Shown: positions 46,469-54,333 of the stretch, in pieces
How the letters are laid out: the number at the start of each line of letters is the position of its first letter
Numbering within the stretch: the stretch's first letter is position 1
The notes under the pieces: generated by a model
The model's input: the letters and a program-made list of their open reading frames with translations, nothing else
Told to the model about the DNA's origin: nothing
The model's database searches: none
From: Streptomyces sp. SID12488
GTDB taxonomy: Bacteria > Actinomycetota > Actinomycetes > Streptomycetales > Streptomycetaceae
Direction of reading: 5' to 3'
Assembly (NCBI RefSeq): GCF_010548275.1
Contig: NZ_JAAGLT010000003.1
Span: forward strand, 186,001 to 250,000
DNA length: 64,000 nt
Position numbers and translations under genes: made by a program

Positions 46469-47770
46469 TTACACCCCGTCCACCCCGTCCCGCACAACCT
46501 CCCGCGCCACAGTCCCCCGCGCCCCCGCCAACTCGGCCGCGACACGAGCGGACCGCTCCTCACCCGCAGCGACCACCCCCGCCACCGGCCCCGCGTCCAG
46601 AAGCCGACGCCGTCGCAAGTGGGTAGGCGGGTGGGTCGCGTCGACGCTGTGGCCGCGCAACGCGCCCACGCGGCGCTGACGTTCGTACTCGGACTCCGGG
46701 ATGGAGCCCATGTGCGCCGCCAACTCCTCCCACAGGCCGTCCCCTTCGGTGCCCCGAAGCTGCCCGCTGCGGCGCAGCCGTCGGCTGTTCACCTCGCGGC
46801 GCAGGGTGATGTCGATGGAGTCGCTGACGAGGAGACGGTCCATCAGACCGACCGCCGCGTCCGTCGAACCGGCGCGCGCTGCAGCCGAGTCGGCGAGGTA
46901 CTCGCTGCGCTGACTGGAGCGCAGGGTGAGGGTGTCGAGCAGCATCAGTACGCCCTGGACGAGCAGGCGCGGCGGGACGCACACCAGGTTGGTGACCACC
47001 TGGACCGGCGTCGGGTTCGGGATGGGGGAGAGGTAGTAGAGCCAGAGGCCCAATGAGCGAAACGCCGTCCCCAGCACCAGACCTCGCCGCGTGTCCCCGT
47101 TGCTGTAGTGGCCCAACTCGTGGCCCAGCAGGGCGATTCGGTGCTCGGGGGTGAGGGACTCCCACAGTGGGAGGCCCAGCGTGAGGAGGCGGCCACGGAG
47201 GCCGTACGCCTGCACACTCGCGTTCGTCTCGGCGTTGACCGCGACGACGTCCACACCCCTGGTCCCCGACGCCTCGGCGATCTCGTCGATCAGCGCGAAC
47301 AGTTCGGGCGCGTCCGGGCGGCGCAGGACGACGCCGGCGTCCTCGTCCTTGGGGAGCCGGTTCAGCCGGGGGCGCAGCGCCCAGCCCAGCAGCAACAGGA
47401 ACCCCCCGGGCAGCATGCGGAATTCGCCCCAGCCGCTCACCACCCACCAGATCCCGGTCACGGCGAGAACGGCCGTCAACGCGTGGATCAGCAGCGCGAT
47501 CACGTACGCCAGTACACCGGACACGTCACGACGGGCCCGCTGCGCGTCGGCCGCGTCCGTGCTCATCGTCGCCAGCAGATTCTCGCCGTGTCGCTGCGCC
47601 AGCCTGCGGCGCAGGGTCTCCAGCCTGCCCTTCTTCTCCTCCGGACCACCCGGATCCACGTTCCAGTCGCAGGCCGGACACCATTTGGTGAACCGCCTGT
47701 CCGCCTGGATCTCCGTACCGCACTCAGGGCACCGGCTCGATTCCAGCACGCCTTCAGTGATGGTGCGCAT
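46469..47770 (-). CDS. M48-family membrane zinc metalloprotease with zinc ribbon
   Basis: 433 residues from ATG 47770, with GGAGG nine bases upstream. An N-terminal zinc ribbon (RCPECGTEI, WCPACDW) is followed by helices at about 88-110 and 115-135. The catalytic HExxH reads ALLGHELGHYSNGD, and the third-ligand region is SEYLADSAAARAG. Two further hydrophobic segments follow the active site. It resembles HtpX/Ste24-type proteases, which degrade misfolded membrane proteins. The last 40 residues are Ala/Val-rich without homology. Confidence 0.9.
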   Translation of the reverse strand: MRTITEGVLESSRCPECGTEIQADRRFTKWCPACDWNVDPGGPEEKKGRLETLRRRLAQRHGENLLATMSTDAADAQRARRDVSGVLAYVIALLIHALTAVLAVTGIWWVVSGWGEFRMLPGGFLLLLGWALRPRLNRLPKDEDAGVVLRRPDAPELFALIDEIAEASGTRGVDVVAVNAETNASVQAYGLRGRLLTLGLPLWESLTPEHRIALLGHELGHYSNGDTRRGLVLGTAFRSLGLWLYYLSPIPNPTPVQVVTNLVCVPPRLLVQGVLMLLDTLTLRSSQRSEYLADSAAARAGSTDAAVGLMDRLLVSDSIDITLRREVNSRRLRRSGQLRGTEGDGLWEELAAHMGSIPESEYERQRRVGALRGHSVDATHPPTHLRRRRLLDAGPVAGVVAAGEERSARVAAELAGARGTVAREVVRDGVDGV

Positions 47771-47902
47771 CGCTGCGGACCTCCCCCTCGACCTCACCCC
47801 AGAGGTCGCTCTGCTCATGACATTTTGGGGTCGATCATGCCAGTGCCTTTGAAGTTGGGGCGGTGAGGGGTCTGAAGACTTCCCTGTGCGCCGACCCCCG
47901 CC

Positions 47903-48220
47903 TCACGCCACAACCACCCGTGTCCCGTTGAAGTTGGCGACGACCTCCAACTCTCCGCCCAAGGCCGCGACGTAGGCAGCCACCGTTCCCACCTCTGCGG
48001 ACGATGTCCTGCCGCGCTCGATGGCGGACACCCGTTCCTGCCGTACGTGCATGCGGTCGGCTACTTCGCGCTGGGTGAGGCCGAGCTGGCGGCGCATCTC
48101 GGCGAGCCGGTGCGCGCGGGCTTCGGCCACCATGCGTCGGGCCCCTGCTGAGATCTCGTCCAGGTCCTCCGCGTCGAAGACCTCCGCCTTGACCTCGTCC
48201 CAGGAGTGGAAACTGGTCAT
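47903..48220 (-). CDS. XRE-family antitoxin of a HigBA/RelBE-type module
   Basis: 105 residues. The HTH reads LGLTQREVADRMHVRQERVS followed by AIERGR; the N-terminus has WDEVKAEVFDAEDLDEI. The start is ATG 48220, two bases past the toxin stop, the toxin-first order of HigBA modules. The C-terminal GGELEVVANFNGTRVVV is typical of these antitoxins. The reading frame is intact whereas the toxin gene upstream is not. Confidence 0.88.
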   Translation of the reverse strand: MTSFHSWDEVKAEVFDAEDLDEISAGARRMVAEARAHRLAEMRRQLGLTQREVADRMHVRQERVSAIERGRTSSAEVGTVAAYVAALGGELEVVANFNGTRVVVA

Positions 48221-48222
48221 GT

Positions 48223-48601
48223 TTATGCCTCCTTCTGCTGCCGCTGCTTCAGGTGAACGAGCCACTCCGCATGCCGGGCTTCGGCCATGGGGATGGCGCG
48301 GCGGTACCACTCGGTCCACTGGCCTGCCTGTCACCGGCCACGAGAAGGACGGCGTTGCGTTCCGGATCGAAGACGAACAGGATGCGGATCTCACTGCTTC
48401 CGGTCGAGCCGGGGCGCAGCTCCTTGAGGTGGTGCAGAGTCGAACCCTTGATCCGGTCCACCAGGGGACGCCCGAGATCAGGCCTTCGTCGACGAGGGCC
48501 TGAATCGCCTGGCCCACGAGCTGTGCCGTGGCCCGGTCGTCCTTGCGGAGTTCGTGCAGCCAGTCGCGGCCCTCCCCGGCCATTTCAAGACGCCAGGCCA
48601 T
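48223..48601 (-). pseudogene. RelE/HigB (Gp49-like) toxin gene with two one-base deletions
   Basis: Joined across three frames it gives a normal toxin. Part 1 runs from ATG 48601 (MAWRLEMAGEGRDWLHELRK, QALVDEG). Part 2 is VDRIKGSTLHHLKELRPG, then SEIRILFVFDPERNAVLLVA. Part 3 is WTEWYRRAIPMAEARHAEWL to TAA at 48223. The joins fall near 48481 (GGCCT where GGCCCT would keep frame) and near 48322 (GCCAG where GCCCAG would). Both are losses of one C in a C run. The toxin is an mRNA interferase family; as it stands it cannot be made in full. Confidence 0.78.
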
Positions 48602-48616
48602 CGAACCTCATTGAGT

Positions 48617-48648
48617 AGTACGCTTTCATACTAGTACCCTTGCGTACT
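48617..48648. promoter_or_regulatory. Symmetrical operator of the toxin-antitoxin module
   Basis: AGTACG (48617-48622), six bases, TACTAGTA (48629-48636), six bases, CGTACT (48643-48648): a 32-bp structure with exact two-fold symmetry of arms and centre. It ends 16 bases before the toxin ATG and is the expected place for autorepression by the XRE antitoxin. Confidence 0.65.
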
Positions 48649-48820
48649 GTCGACCACTTGGGAGGGGCGGCGAACCGCGTTCACCCGATCGTGGTCGACT
48701 TCACGACGAGCACGCGCTGCTGACCGGCACCGGACGGCGTACGCCGATGGATGTGGAGACAGGCGCGCTCGTTGACGTCGACTTCAGGCTCGCGCTCATC
48801 CTCGGCTGACAGGCCCGCCG

Positions 48821-48855
48821 CCGGTGAGGGGTGAGGCAGCCCCACCCCTCACCGG
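48821..48855. terminator. 13-bp hairpin terminator
   Basis: CCGGTGAGGGGTG (48821-48833) with CACCCCTCACCGG (48843-48855). It follows the leftward gene that stops at 48892 and probably ends its transcript. The 165 bases between it and the TA operator hold no recognisable gene. Confidence 0.8.
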
Positions 48856-48891
48856 ATCAGAGGATCAAAAGGTCAGAGGGTCATCGGGTCC

Positions 48892-49677
48892 TCAACACCC
48901 GCCCACGCGCCGCGAACCCACCACCACATCGTCCATCCGCACGTCGTACGACGACGGTGTCGGGTCGGCCTGGTACAGCTGCCAGCCCAGCTTCAGCTTG
49001 TCGAACGCCGGGAAGGCGAAGTCGGAGTCCTGGGCGCCGCCGTGGTGGGTGGCGTCGACCGTCAGATCCGACTGCTCGGCCCCGTCGAAGTACACCGTGA
49101 CCCGGCTGTCCGCAGCGTCCAGATGGAACTCCACGCAACTCCAACTCCCCGCCACCGCCGGTGCCGACGTCTTCCACGACGTCCAGTCGCCCGTCGGGCC
49201 CAGGTCTGAGCCGACGCCCCAGAAGTTGCCCTTGTCCGTGGGGGCGTACTGGCCGCCCAACGGACGTACGAGGGTGGGGGAGTCGGCGCCCGAGGCCTCC
49301 GCGATCGTCCAGTGGGCCCAGTCGGGGGCCGTGGGGAAGGCATCCACGCGCAGGCGCAGGCGGGCCCAGTAACTGTTGCCGGGCGTCGAGAGGTTGGGGA
49401 AGACGACGAACGCTCGGCCGTTGCCCTGCGTACGGATGCGGAGTTCGCGGCCCTTGCCGGTCGCGCTCCGGGCGACGGTCAGGGTGCCGTTGGAGGTGTC
49501 CGTCGTCCAGCCGCGGCCGGCGGTCACCGGGCCGAGGGGAAGGTGGTCGAAGTTCTCCCGCGCAAACGTCGCGTGCGGGAGGGGAGTTGCCGAGGCGGTG
49601 GGGGGTATCGCGAGCAGCGTGGCCGCCGTGGCTGCGGCGGCCGACAGTGCTGCGATCGATTTCCTCAGGATGGTCAT
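48892..49677 (-). CDS. Secreted carbohydrate-binding/Cip1-like protein
   Basis: 261 residues with a signal peptide (SIAALSAAAATAATLLAIPP, then TASATP). The mature part is a beta-jelly-roll-like sequence: FARENFDHLPLG, GTLTVARSATGKGRELRI, YWARLRLRVDAF, HWTIAEASG, WSCVEFHLDAADSRVTVYFD. It resembles Cip1-type secreted proteins found with cellulases, some of which are polysaccharide lyases. I cannot say whether this one is catalytic. It is monocistronic and followed by a terminator. Confidence 0.72.
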   Translation of the reverse strand: MTILRKSIAALSAAAATAATLLAIPPTASATPLPHATFARENFDHLPLGPVTAGRGWTTDTSNGTLTVARSATGKGRELRIRTQGNGRAFVVFPNLSTPGNSYWARLRLRVDAFPTAPDWAHWTIAEASGADSPTLVRPLGGQYAPTDKGNFWGVGSDLGPTGDWTSWKTSAPAVAGSWSCVEFHLDAADSRVTVYFDGAEQSDLTVDATHHGGAQDSDFAFPAFDKLKLGWQLYQADPTPSSYDVRMDDVVVGSRRVGGC

Positions 49678-49787
49678 GTGCCCAGTCTGTAACGGGAGTT
49701 GACCAAGTTCCTAGTGGTACTGGTGGGTATCGAGGGGTGTGTGGCCGCGATCACCGCAAGGCCGAGACGCCCGGCGGACAAACGCCT

Positions 49788-49825
49788 GGTGGCCGTGCTT
49801 CTGTCGAGACAGAAGCACGGCCACC
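49788..49825 (-). terminator. sdh operon terminator
   Basis: GGTGGCCGTGCTTCTGT (49788-49804), CGAG loop, ACAGAAGCACGGCCACC (49809-49825): a 17-bp perfect stem located 35 bases past the sdhB stop. Confidence 0.9.
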
Positions 49826-49859
49826 GGAGAGCAATGCGAGACCGGACGGATCACCAGGA

Positions 49860-50639
49860 TCAGAACCGCCGAGTGATCAGCGCCCTCTTCACTTCCTGGA
49901 TCGCCTTCGTGACCTCGATGCCACGCGGGCATGCGTCCGTGCAGTTGAACGTGGTCCGGCAGCGCCAGACGCCGTCCCGGTCGTTCAGGATCTCCAGGCG
50001 CTGCTCGCCCGCCTCGTCACGCGAGTCGAAGATGAAACGGTGGGCGTTGACGATCGCCGCCGGGCCGAAGTACTGGCCGTCGTTCCAGAACACCGGGCAC
50101 GACGACGTGCACGCCGCGCACAGGATGCACTTCGTCGTGTCGTCGAACCGCTCCCGGTCCTCCGCCGTCTGGAGGCGCTCGCGCGTCGGCTCGTTGGTGT
50201 CCTTCGTGATGAGGAAGGGCATCACGTCGCGGTACGCCTGGAAGAACGGGTCCATGTCGACGATCAGGTCCTTCAGGACCGTCAGGCCCTTGATGGCCTC
50301 GACCGTGATCGGCTTGGCGGGGTTGATGTCCTTGATCAGGGTCTTGCAGGCAAGGCGGTTCTTGCCGTTGATCCGCATGGCGTCCGAGCCGCAGATGCCG
50401 TGCGCGCAGGAGCGACGGAACGTCAGTGAACCGTCCTGCTCCCACTTGATCTTGTGGAGGGCGTCGAGGACGCGCTCCTTCGGGTCGATCTCCAGCTTGA
50501 AGTCTTCCCAGACCGCCTCGGCCGCCAGCTCCGGGTTGAAGCGGCGGATGCGGAAGGTGACCGTGATGTACGGGGAGTCGGCGAAGCCGGGCTCGGGCTC
50601 GCCGGCCGCGTCCGCCTTGTCCAGAACAGGGGTTGCCAT
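49860..50639 (-). CDS. sdhB: Succinate dehydrogenase iron-sulfur subunit
   Basis: 259 residues. Cluster motifs are all present: [2Fe-2S] CAHGICGSDAMRINGKN with the following LAC, then CILCAACTSSCP and CRTTFNCTDACPRGI for the [4Fe-4S] and [3Fe-4S] centres. It carries electrons from SdhA to the membrane quinone site. ATG overlaps the sdhA stop by one base. It is last in the sdhCDAB operon. Confidence 0.97.
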   Translation of the reverse strand: MATPVLDKADAAGEPEPGFADSPYITVTFRIRRFNPELAAEAVWEDFKLEIDPKERVLDALHKIKWEQDGSLTFRRSCAHGICGSDAMRINGKNRLACKTLIKDINPAKPITVEAIKGLTVLKDLIVDMDPFFQAYRDVMPFLITKDTNEPTRERLQTAEDRERFDDTTKCILCAACTSSCPVFWNDGQYFGPAAIVNAHRFIFDSRDEAGEQRLEILNDRDGVWRCRTTFNCTDACPRGIEVTKAIQEVKRALITRRF

Positions 50640-52393
50640 CAGTACTTACGCTCCATCGGCTGGTAGCGGGTCTGGACGACCGGCTTGTAGTCGAGACGGA
50701 TGGACTCGGTGCCGTCGTCGCCCACCTCGCGGTACGCCATGGTGTGGCGCATGAAGTTGACGTCGTCGCGGGTCGGGTAGTCCTCGCGGTAGTGACCGCC
50801 GCGCGACTCCTTGCGGGCCAGGGCCGACACCGCCATGACCTCGGCGAGGTCCAGGAGGTTGCCGAGCTCGATGGCCTCCAGCAGGTCGGTGTTGAACCGC
50901 TTGCCCTTGTCCTGGATCGAGACGTTCCGGTAGCGCTCGCGGAGTTCCGCGATCTTCTCCACCGCCGTCTTGATGGTCTGCTCCGTACGGAACACCATGA
51001 CGTTCGCGTCCATGGTCTCCTGGAGCTCCAGGCGCAGCGCGGCGACCCGCTCCGTGCCCGTGGACTCGCGCAGGTGCTCCACCTGGGAGATCACCAACTC
51101 CGCCGGGTTCTCGGGGAGTTCGACGAAGTCGGCCTTCTGGCTGTACTCCGCCGCCGCGATACCGGCCCGCTTCCCGAACACGTTGATGTCCAGGAGGCTG
51201 TTCGTGCCGAGGCGGTTGGCGCCGTGCACCGACACACACGCGACCTCGCCGGCCGCGTACAGGCCGGGCACCACCGTCGTGTTGTCGCGGAGCACCTCGC
51301 CCTCGACGTTCGTCGGGATGCCGCCCATCGCGTAGTGCGCGGTGGGCTGGATCGGGATCGGGTCCGTGTACGGCTCGATGCCCAGGTAGGTGCGCGCGAA
51401 CTCGGTGATGTCGGGCAGCTTGGCGTCCAGCTGCTCCGGCGGGAGGTGGGTGAGGTCGAGGTAGACGTGGTCGCCCTCGGGACCGCAGCCCCGCCCCTCG
51501 CGGATCTCCGTGTAGATGGACCGCGACACGACGTCACGCGACGCCAGGTCCTTCATCACCGGCGCGTACTTCTCCATGAAGCGCTCGCCGTCCTTGTTGC
51601 GGAGGATGCCGCCCTCACCGCGGGCGCCCTCCGTCAGCAGGATGCCCATGCGCCAGATGCCGGTCGGGTGGAACTGGAAGAACTCCATGTCCTCCAGCGG
51701 CAGCCCGCGACGGTAGACCGCCGCCTGGCCGTCACCCGTCAGCGTGTGCGCGTTCGACGTCACCTTGAAGAACTTGCCGCAGCCGCCGGACGCGTAGATC
51801 ACGGCCTTCGCCTGGAAGACGTGGATCTCACCGGTGGCGAGTTCGTACGCGATGACGCCGGCCGACCGCTTCACACCGTCGATCTCGACGATCAGCTGGT
51901 CGAGGACGTAGAACTCGTTGAAGAACTCCACGCCCTCCTTCACGCAGTTCTGGTACAGCGTCTGGAGGATCATGTGACCGGTGCGGTCGGCCGCGTAGCA
52001 GGACCGGCGGACCGGCGCCTCACCGTGGTTGCGCGAGTGGCCGCCGAAGCGGCGCTGGTCGATCGTGCCGTCGGGCGTGCGGTTGAACGGCAGGCCCATC
52101 TTCTCCAGGTCGAGGACCGAGTCGATGGCCTCCTTCGCCAGGATCTCGGCGGCGTCCTGGTCGACCAGGTAGTCACCGCCCTTGATCGTGTCGAAGGTGT
52201 GCCACTCCCAGTTGTCCTCCTCCACGTTGGCGAGCGCGGCGGCCATACCGCCCTGCGCGGCGCCCGTGTGGGACCTGGTCGGGTAGAGCTTCGTCAGTAC
52301 GGCGGTACGGCTGCGCTTCGTCGACTCGATCGCGGCGCGCATGCCGGCGCCGCCCGCGCCGACGATGACGGTGTCGTACTTGTGGATCTTCAT
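50639..52393 (-). CDS. sdhA: Succinate dehydrogenase flavoprotein subunit
   Basis: 584 residues. FAD-binding [16 protein letters not shown] and the covalent-flavin histidine in [16 protein letters not shown] are present, with [18 protein letters not shown] and [10 protein letters not shown]. It oxidises succinate to fumarate in the TCA cycle. It starts 33 bases after sdhD and ends in the sdhB start. Length and motifs are normal for the actinobacterial enzyme. Confidence 0.97.
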   Translation of the reverse strand: MKIHKYDTVIVGAGGAGMRAAIESTKRSRTAVLTKLYPTRSHTGAAQGGMAAALANVEEDNWEWHTFDTIKGGDYLVDQDAAEILAKEAIDSVLDLEKMGLPFNRTPDGTIDQRRFGGHSRNHGEAPVRRSCYAADRTGHMILQTLYQNCVKEGVEFFNEFYVLDQLIVEIDGVKRSAGVIAYELATGEIHVFQAKAVIYASGGCGKFFKVTSNAHTLTGDGQAAVYRRGLPLEDMEFFQFHPTGIWRMGILLTEGARGEGGILRNKDGERFMEKYAPVMKDLASRDVVSRSIYTEIREGRGCGPEGDHVYLDLTHLPPEQLDAKLPDITEFARTYLGIEPYTDPIPIQPTAHYAMGGIPTNVEGEVLRDNTTVVPGLYAAGEVACVSVHGANRLGTNSLLDINVFGKRAGIAAAEYSQKADFVELPENPAELVISQVEHLRESTGTERVAALRLELQETMDANVMVFRTEQTIKTAVEKIAELRERYRNVSIQDKGKRFNTDLLEAIELGNLLDLAEVMAVSALARKESRGGHYREDYPTRDDVNFMRHTMAYREVGDDGTESIRLDYKPVVQTRYQPMERKY

Positions 52394-52426
52394 CAGAATT
52401 ACCTCAGCCCCTTGTGACCCGGTGGC

Positions 52427-52918
52427 CTAGCGGATGTTCGGGTCGAAGGTGAAGATCACCAGCGTGCCCAGCAGGATCGTGAACACCGTGGCGGTGTAGA
52501 GCAGGCCCTTGAGCCACAGTCGGGTGTTCGCGCGCTCCGCGTAGTCATTGATGACGGTGCGCAGGCCGTTGGCACCGTGCAGCATCGCCAGCCACAGCAT
52601 CAGCAGGTCCCAGACCTGCCAGAACGGCGAGGCCCAGCGGCCGGCCACGAAGGCGAAACCGATCTTGGAGACACCGCCGTCCAGCACCAGCTGGATGAGG
52701 AGGTGACCCAGGACCAGCACGACCAGGACGATGCCGGACAGCCGCATGAACAGCCAGCCGTACATCTCGAAGTTGCCCCGGGTGGACTTGGGGGTCTTCT
52801 TGGTGCGCTTGCGCGGGGCCTCGATCAGGGGAGCCGGGTTGTCGGCGTCGTACCCCGCGAACGTGCCCGCGCCCTCGACGGGGCCGATGCCCGAGGCGGT
52901 GGATTCAGTCGTCGCCAT
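52427..52918 (-). CDS. sdhD: Succinate dehydrogenase membrane anchor subunit D
   Basis: 163 residues. A 50-residue polar N-terminal extension is followed by three membrane helices: MRLSGIVLVVLVLGHLLIQL with a conserved His, WQVWDLLMLWLAMLHGANGL, and LLYTATVFTILLGTLVIF. The HGANGLR motif supplies a haem/quinone-site histidine. It starts six bases after the sdhC stop. Confidence 0.93.
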   Translation of the reverse strand: MATTESTASGIGPVEGAGTFAGYDADNPAPLIEAPRKRTKKTPKSTRGNFEMYGWLFMRLSGIVLVVLVLGHLLIQLVLDGGVSKIGFAFVAGRWASPFWQVWDLLMLWLAMLHGANGLRTVINDYAERANTRLWLKGLLYTATVFTILLGTLVIFTFDPNIR

Positions 52919-52923
52919 GTGCG

Positions 52924-53304
52924 TCAGCTCCCGAACAGTTCACGAGCGGCGTGGCCGAGGACGGGGTAGACCGCCCCGATCATCAGCACGACCCACAGGC
53001 CGACGACGGTCCACAGCATCTGCTTCTGGTAGCGCGGGCCCTTCGACCAGAAGTCGACGGCGATGACGCGCAGGCCGTTCAGCGCGTGGAAGAGGATGGC
53101 GGCGACGAGGCCGTACTCCAGCACGGCGACGATCGGCGTCTTGTACGTGGCCACAACCTTGTCGTAGGCCTCGGGAGAGACACGGACGAGAGCGGTGTCC
53201 AGGACGTGTACGAACAGGAAGAAGAAGATGAGGACGCCGGTGACTCGATGAGCCACCCAGGACCACATTCCTTCCCGGCCGCGGTACAGCGTTCCAGCCG
53301 GCAC
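52924..53304 (-). CDS. sdhC: Succinate dehydrogenase cytochrome b subunit
   Basis: 126 residues. The start was set at GTG 53304 because GGAGGG lies six bases upstream and homologues begin at PAGTLYRGREGMWSW; a longer frame to 53379 is open but unsupported. Three helices are seen, with HRVTGVLIFFFLFVHVLDTA and FHALNGLRVIAVDFW carrying the conserved histidines. It is first gene of the operon, so the promoter lies in 53305-53499. Confidence 0.93.
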   Translation of the reverse strand: MPAGTLYRGREGMWSWVAHRVTGVLIFFFLFVHVLDTALVRVSPEAYDKVVATYKTPIVAVLEYGLVAAILFHALNGLRVIAVDFWSKGPRYQKQMLWTVVGLWVVLMIGAVYPVLGHAARELFGS

Positions 53305-53492
53305 GGAAAACCCTCCGGGAGCGGGGATTGGGGCCGCGCCGGCTTCGGTGTCGGACGGGCCCGGCCGGGTACGGTCCACCGGCCCTCGCCATCGTAGCGA
53401 CGTGTTGTCGGAACGCTTACAGCGGGCCTACCGATGTGATCAAACAGGCTCGTACGGGCTACTGGGGGAGTCGCTTGCGGTTGTTTCGCCGG

Positions 53493-53560
53493 GTGCGGGT
53501 CAGATGTGGCTGGTCGCGCCCCGCGGCGGAGCCGCAATATGTTGCAGCCCCGCGCCCCTT
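53493..53560 (-). repeat. Streptomyces intergenic repeat, copy B, fused into a coding end
   Basis: In reverse orientation it reads AGGGGCGCGGGGCTG, CAACATAT, TGCGGCTCCGCCGCG, then GGGCGCGACCAGCCACA, matching copy A at 36224-36291. The OHCU decarboxylase frame runs into it and takes its last 19 residues and its stop codon (53500-53502) from the repeat. Confidence 0.82.
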
Positions 53561-54048
53561 ACGTGCCTCGCCAGCCGTTGCCTTGCCAGGCGCCGCAGTT
53601 CCTCCGCCGCGACAACCCGCTCCTCCTCCGGATCGTTCGTCAACCGGGACCGGATGCCTGTCAGGACCTGATCGAGGGCTTCCTCCGGGGAGGTGTGGTC
53701 GACGCAGATGACGAACACATGGCCGAAGCGACTCTCGTACGCCGCATGCGCGGCCCCCAGGGCCGTGTGCGCCGCCGCGTACACCCCGTCCGGCAGTGCG
53801 GGCAGCGCCTCGGCGGCCAGGGCCTCGGCGAGGTCGCCCGGGGTCAGGTCGTACGCCGCCTCGTCCGCTGCCGCGAGCAGGGAGTCCAGGTCGGGGTAGG
53901 GCCGGTGGTCGGCGAGACGGCGGGCCCAGCGGAGGCTGCGCAGGCAGGTGAGGAGCGCGCGCTCGATGTCCTCGGCGGGCTCGGTGTTGAACCGTGCCAG
54001 GCTCCGCGGCGTAGGAGAGGGGGACTCGGTGCGCGTCTGTGCCGGCAT
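53500..54048 (-). CDS. OHCU decarboxylase-like protein
   Basis: 182 residues of the 2-oxo-4-hydroxy-4-carboxy-5-ureidoimidazoline decarboxylase family, which completes urate to allantoin conversion. Blocks are LARFNTEPAEDIERALLTCL, AYESRFGHVFVICVDHTSP and EALDQVLTGIRSRLTNDPEE. The FGHVFV segment is diagnostic; catalytic residues elsewhere are not all clear. No other urate-pathway gene is adjacent. The tail GAGLQHIAAPPRGATSHI is translated from an intergenic repeat. The start may lie slightly upstream of ATG 54048. Confidence 0.88.
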   Translation of the reverse strand: MPAQTRTESPSPTPRSLARFNTEPAEDIERALLTCLRSLRWARRLADHRPYPDLDSLLAAADEAAYDLTPGDLAEALAAEALPALPDGVYAAAHTALGAAHAAYESRFGHVFVICVDHTSPEEALDQVLTGIRSRLTNDPEEERVVAAEELRRLARQRLARHVRGAGLQHIAAPPRGATSHI

Positions 54049-54333
54049 GGCGAGCGGGCCGGAGAGCTGGGGAAGACGGTGCGCGGACAGCGTGAGTCCT
54101 CGGAGGTCTGGGTCGGAATGTGAGATGCGCCTGGAGAATGGAGAGGCGCCGCTCACATTATCGAGAGTGGTCAGGAGCTGTCCGACGGAGGTCTGAATTT
54201 CACCCGAACGGGAGAGTTTCGGAACGTACGGTGGACGCTTCCGGTGGGGTGGCGTCGTAGGTTCGGAGGTGGAGGCGATCCAGGAGGTGCGTGGCATGCG
54301 GGCGATACGTGAGGCTCTGGCAGGTGGGACCCG

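Noticed and set aside
46249..46626. Short plus-strand frame with a Pro-rich end
   Set aside because: It lacks a ribosome-binding site and codon bias, and its Pro-rich half is the shadow of the M48 protease gene.
48655..48820. Possible small gene between the TA operator and the terminator
   Set aside because: Frames are short, without start signals or recognisable protein; it may be a remnant but nothing supports a call.
50633..52417. Long plus-strand open frame opposite sdhA
   Set aside because: Complementary shadow of a fully recognisable succinate dehydrogenase flavoprotein.
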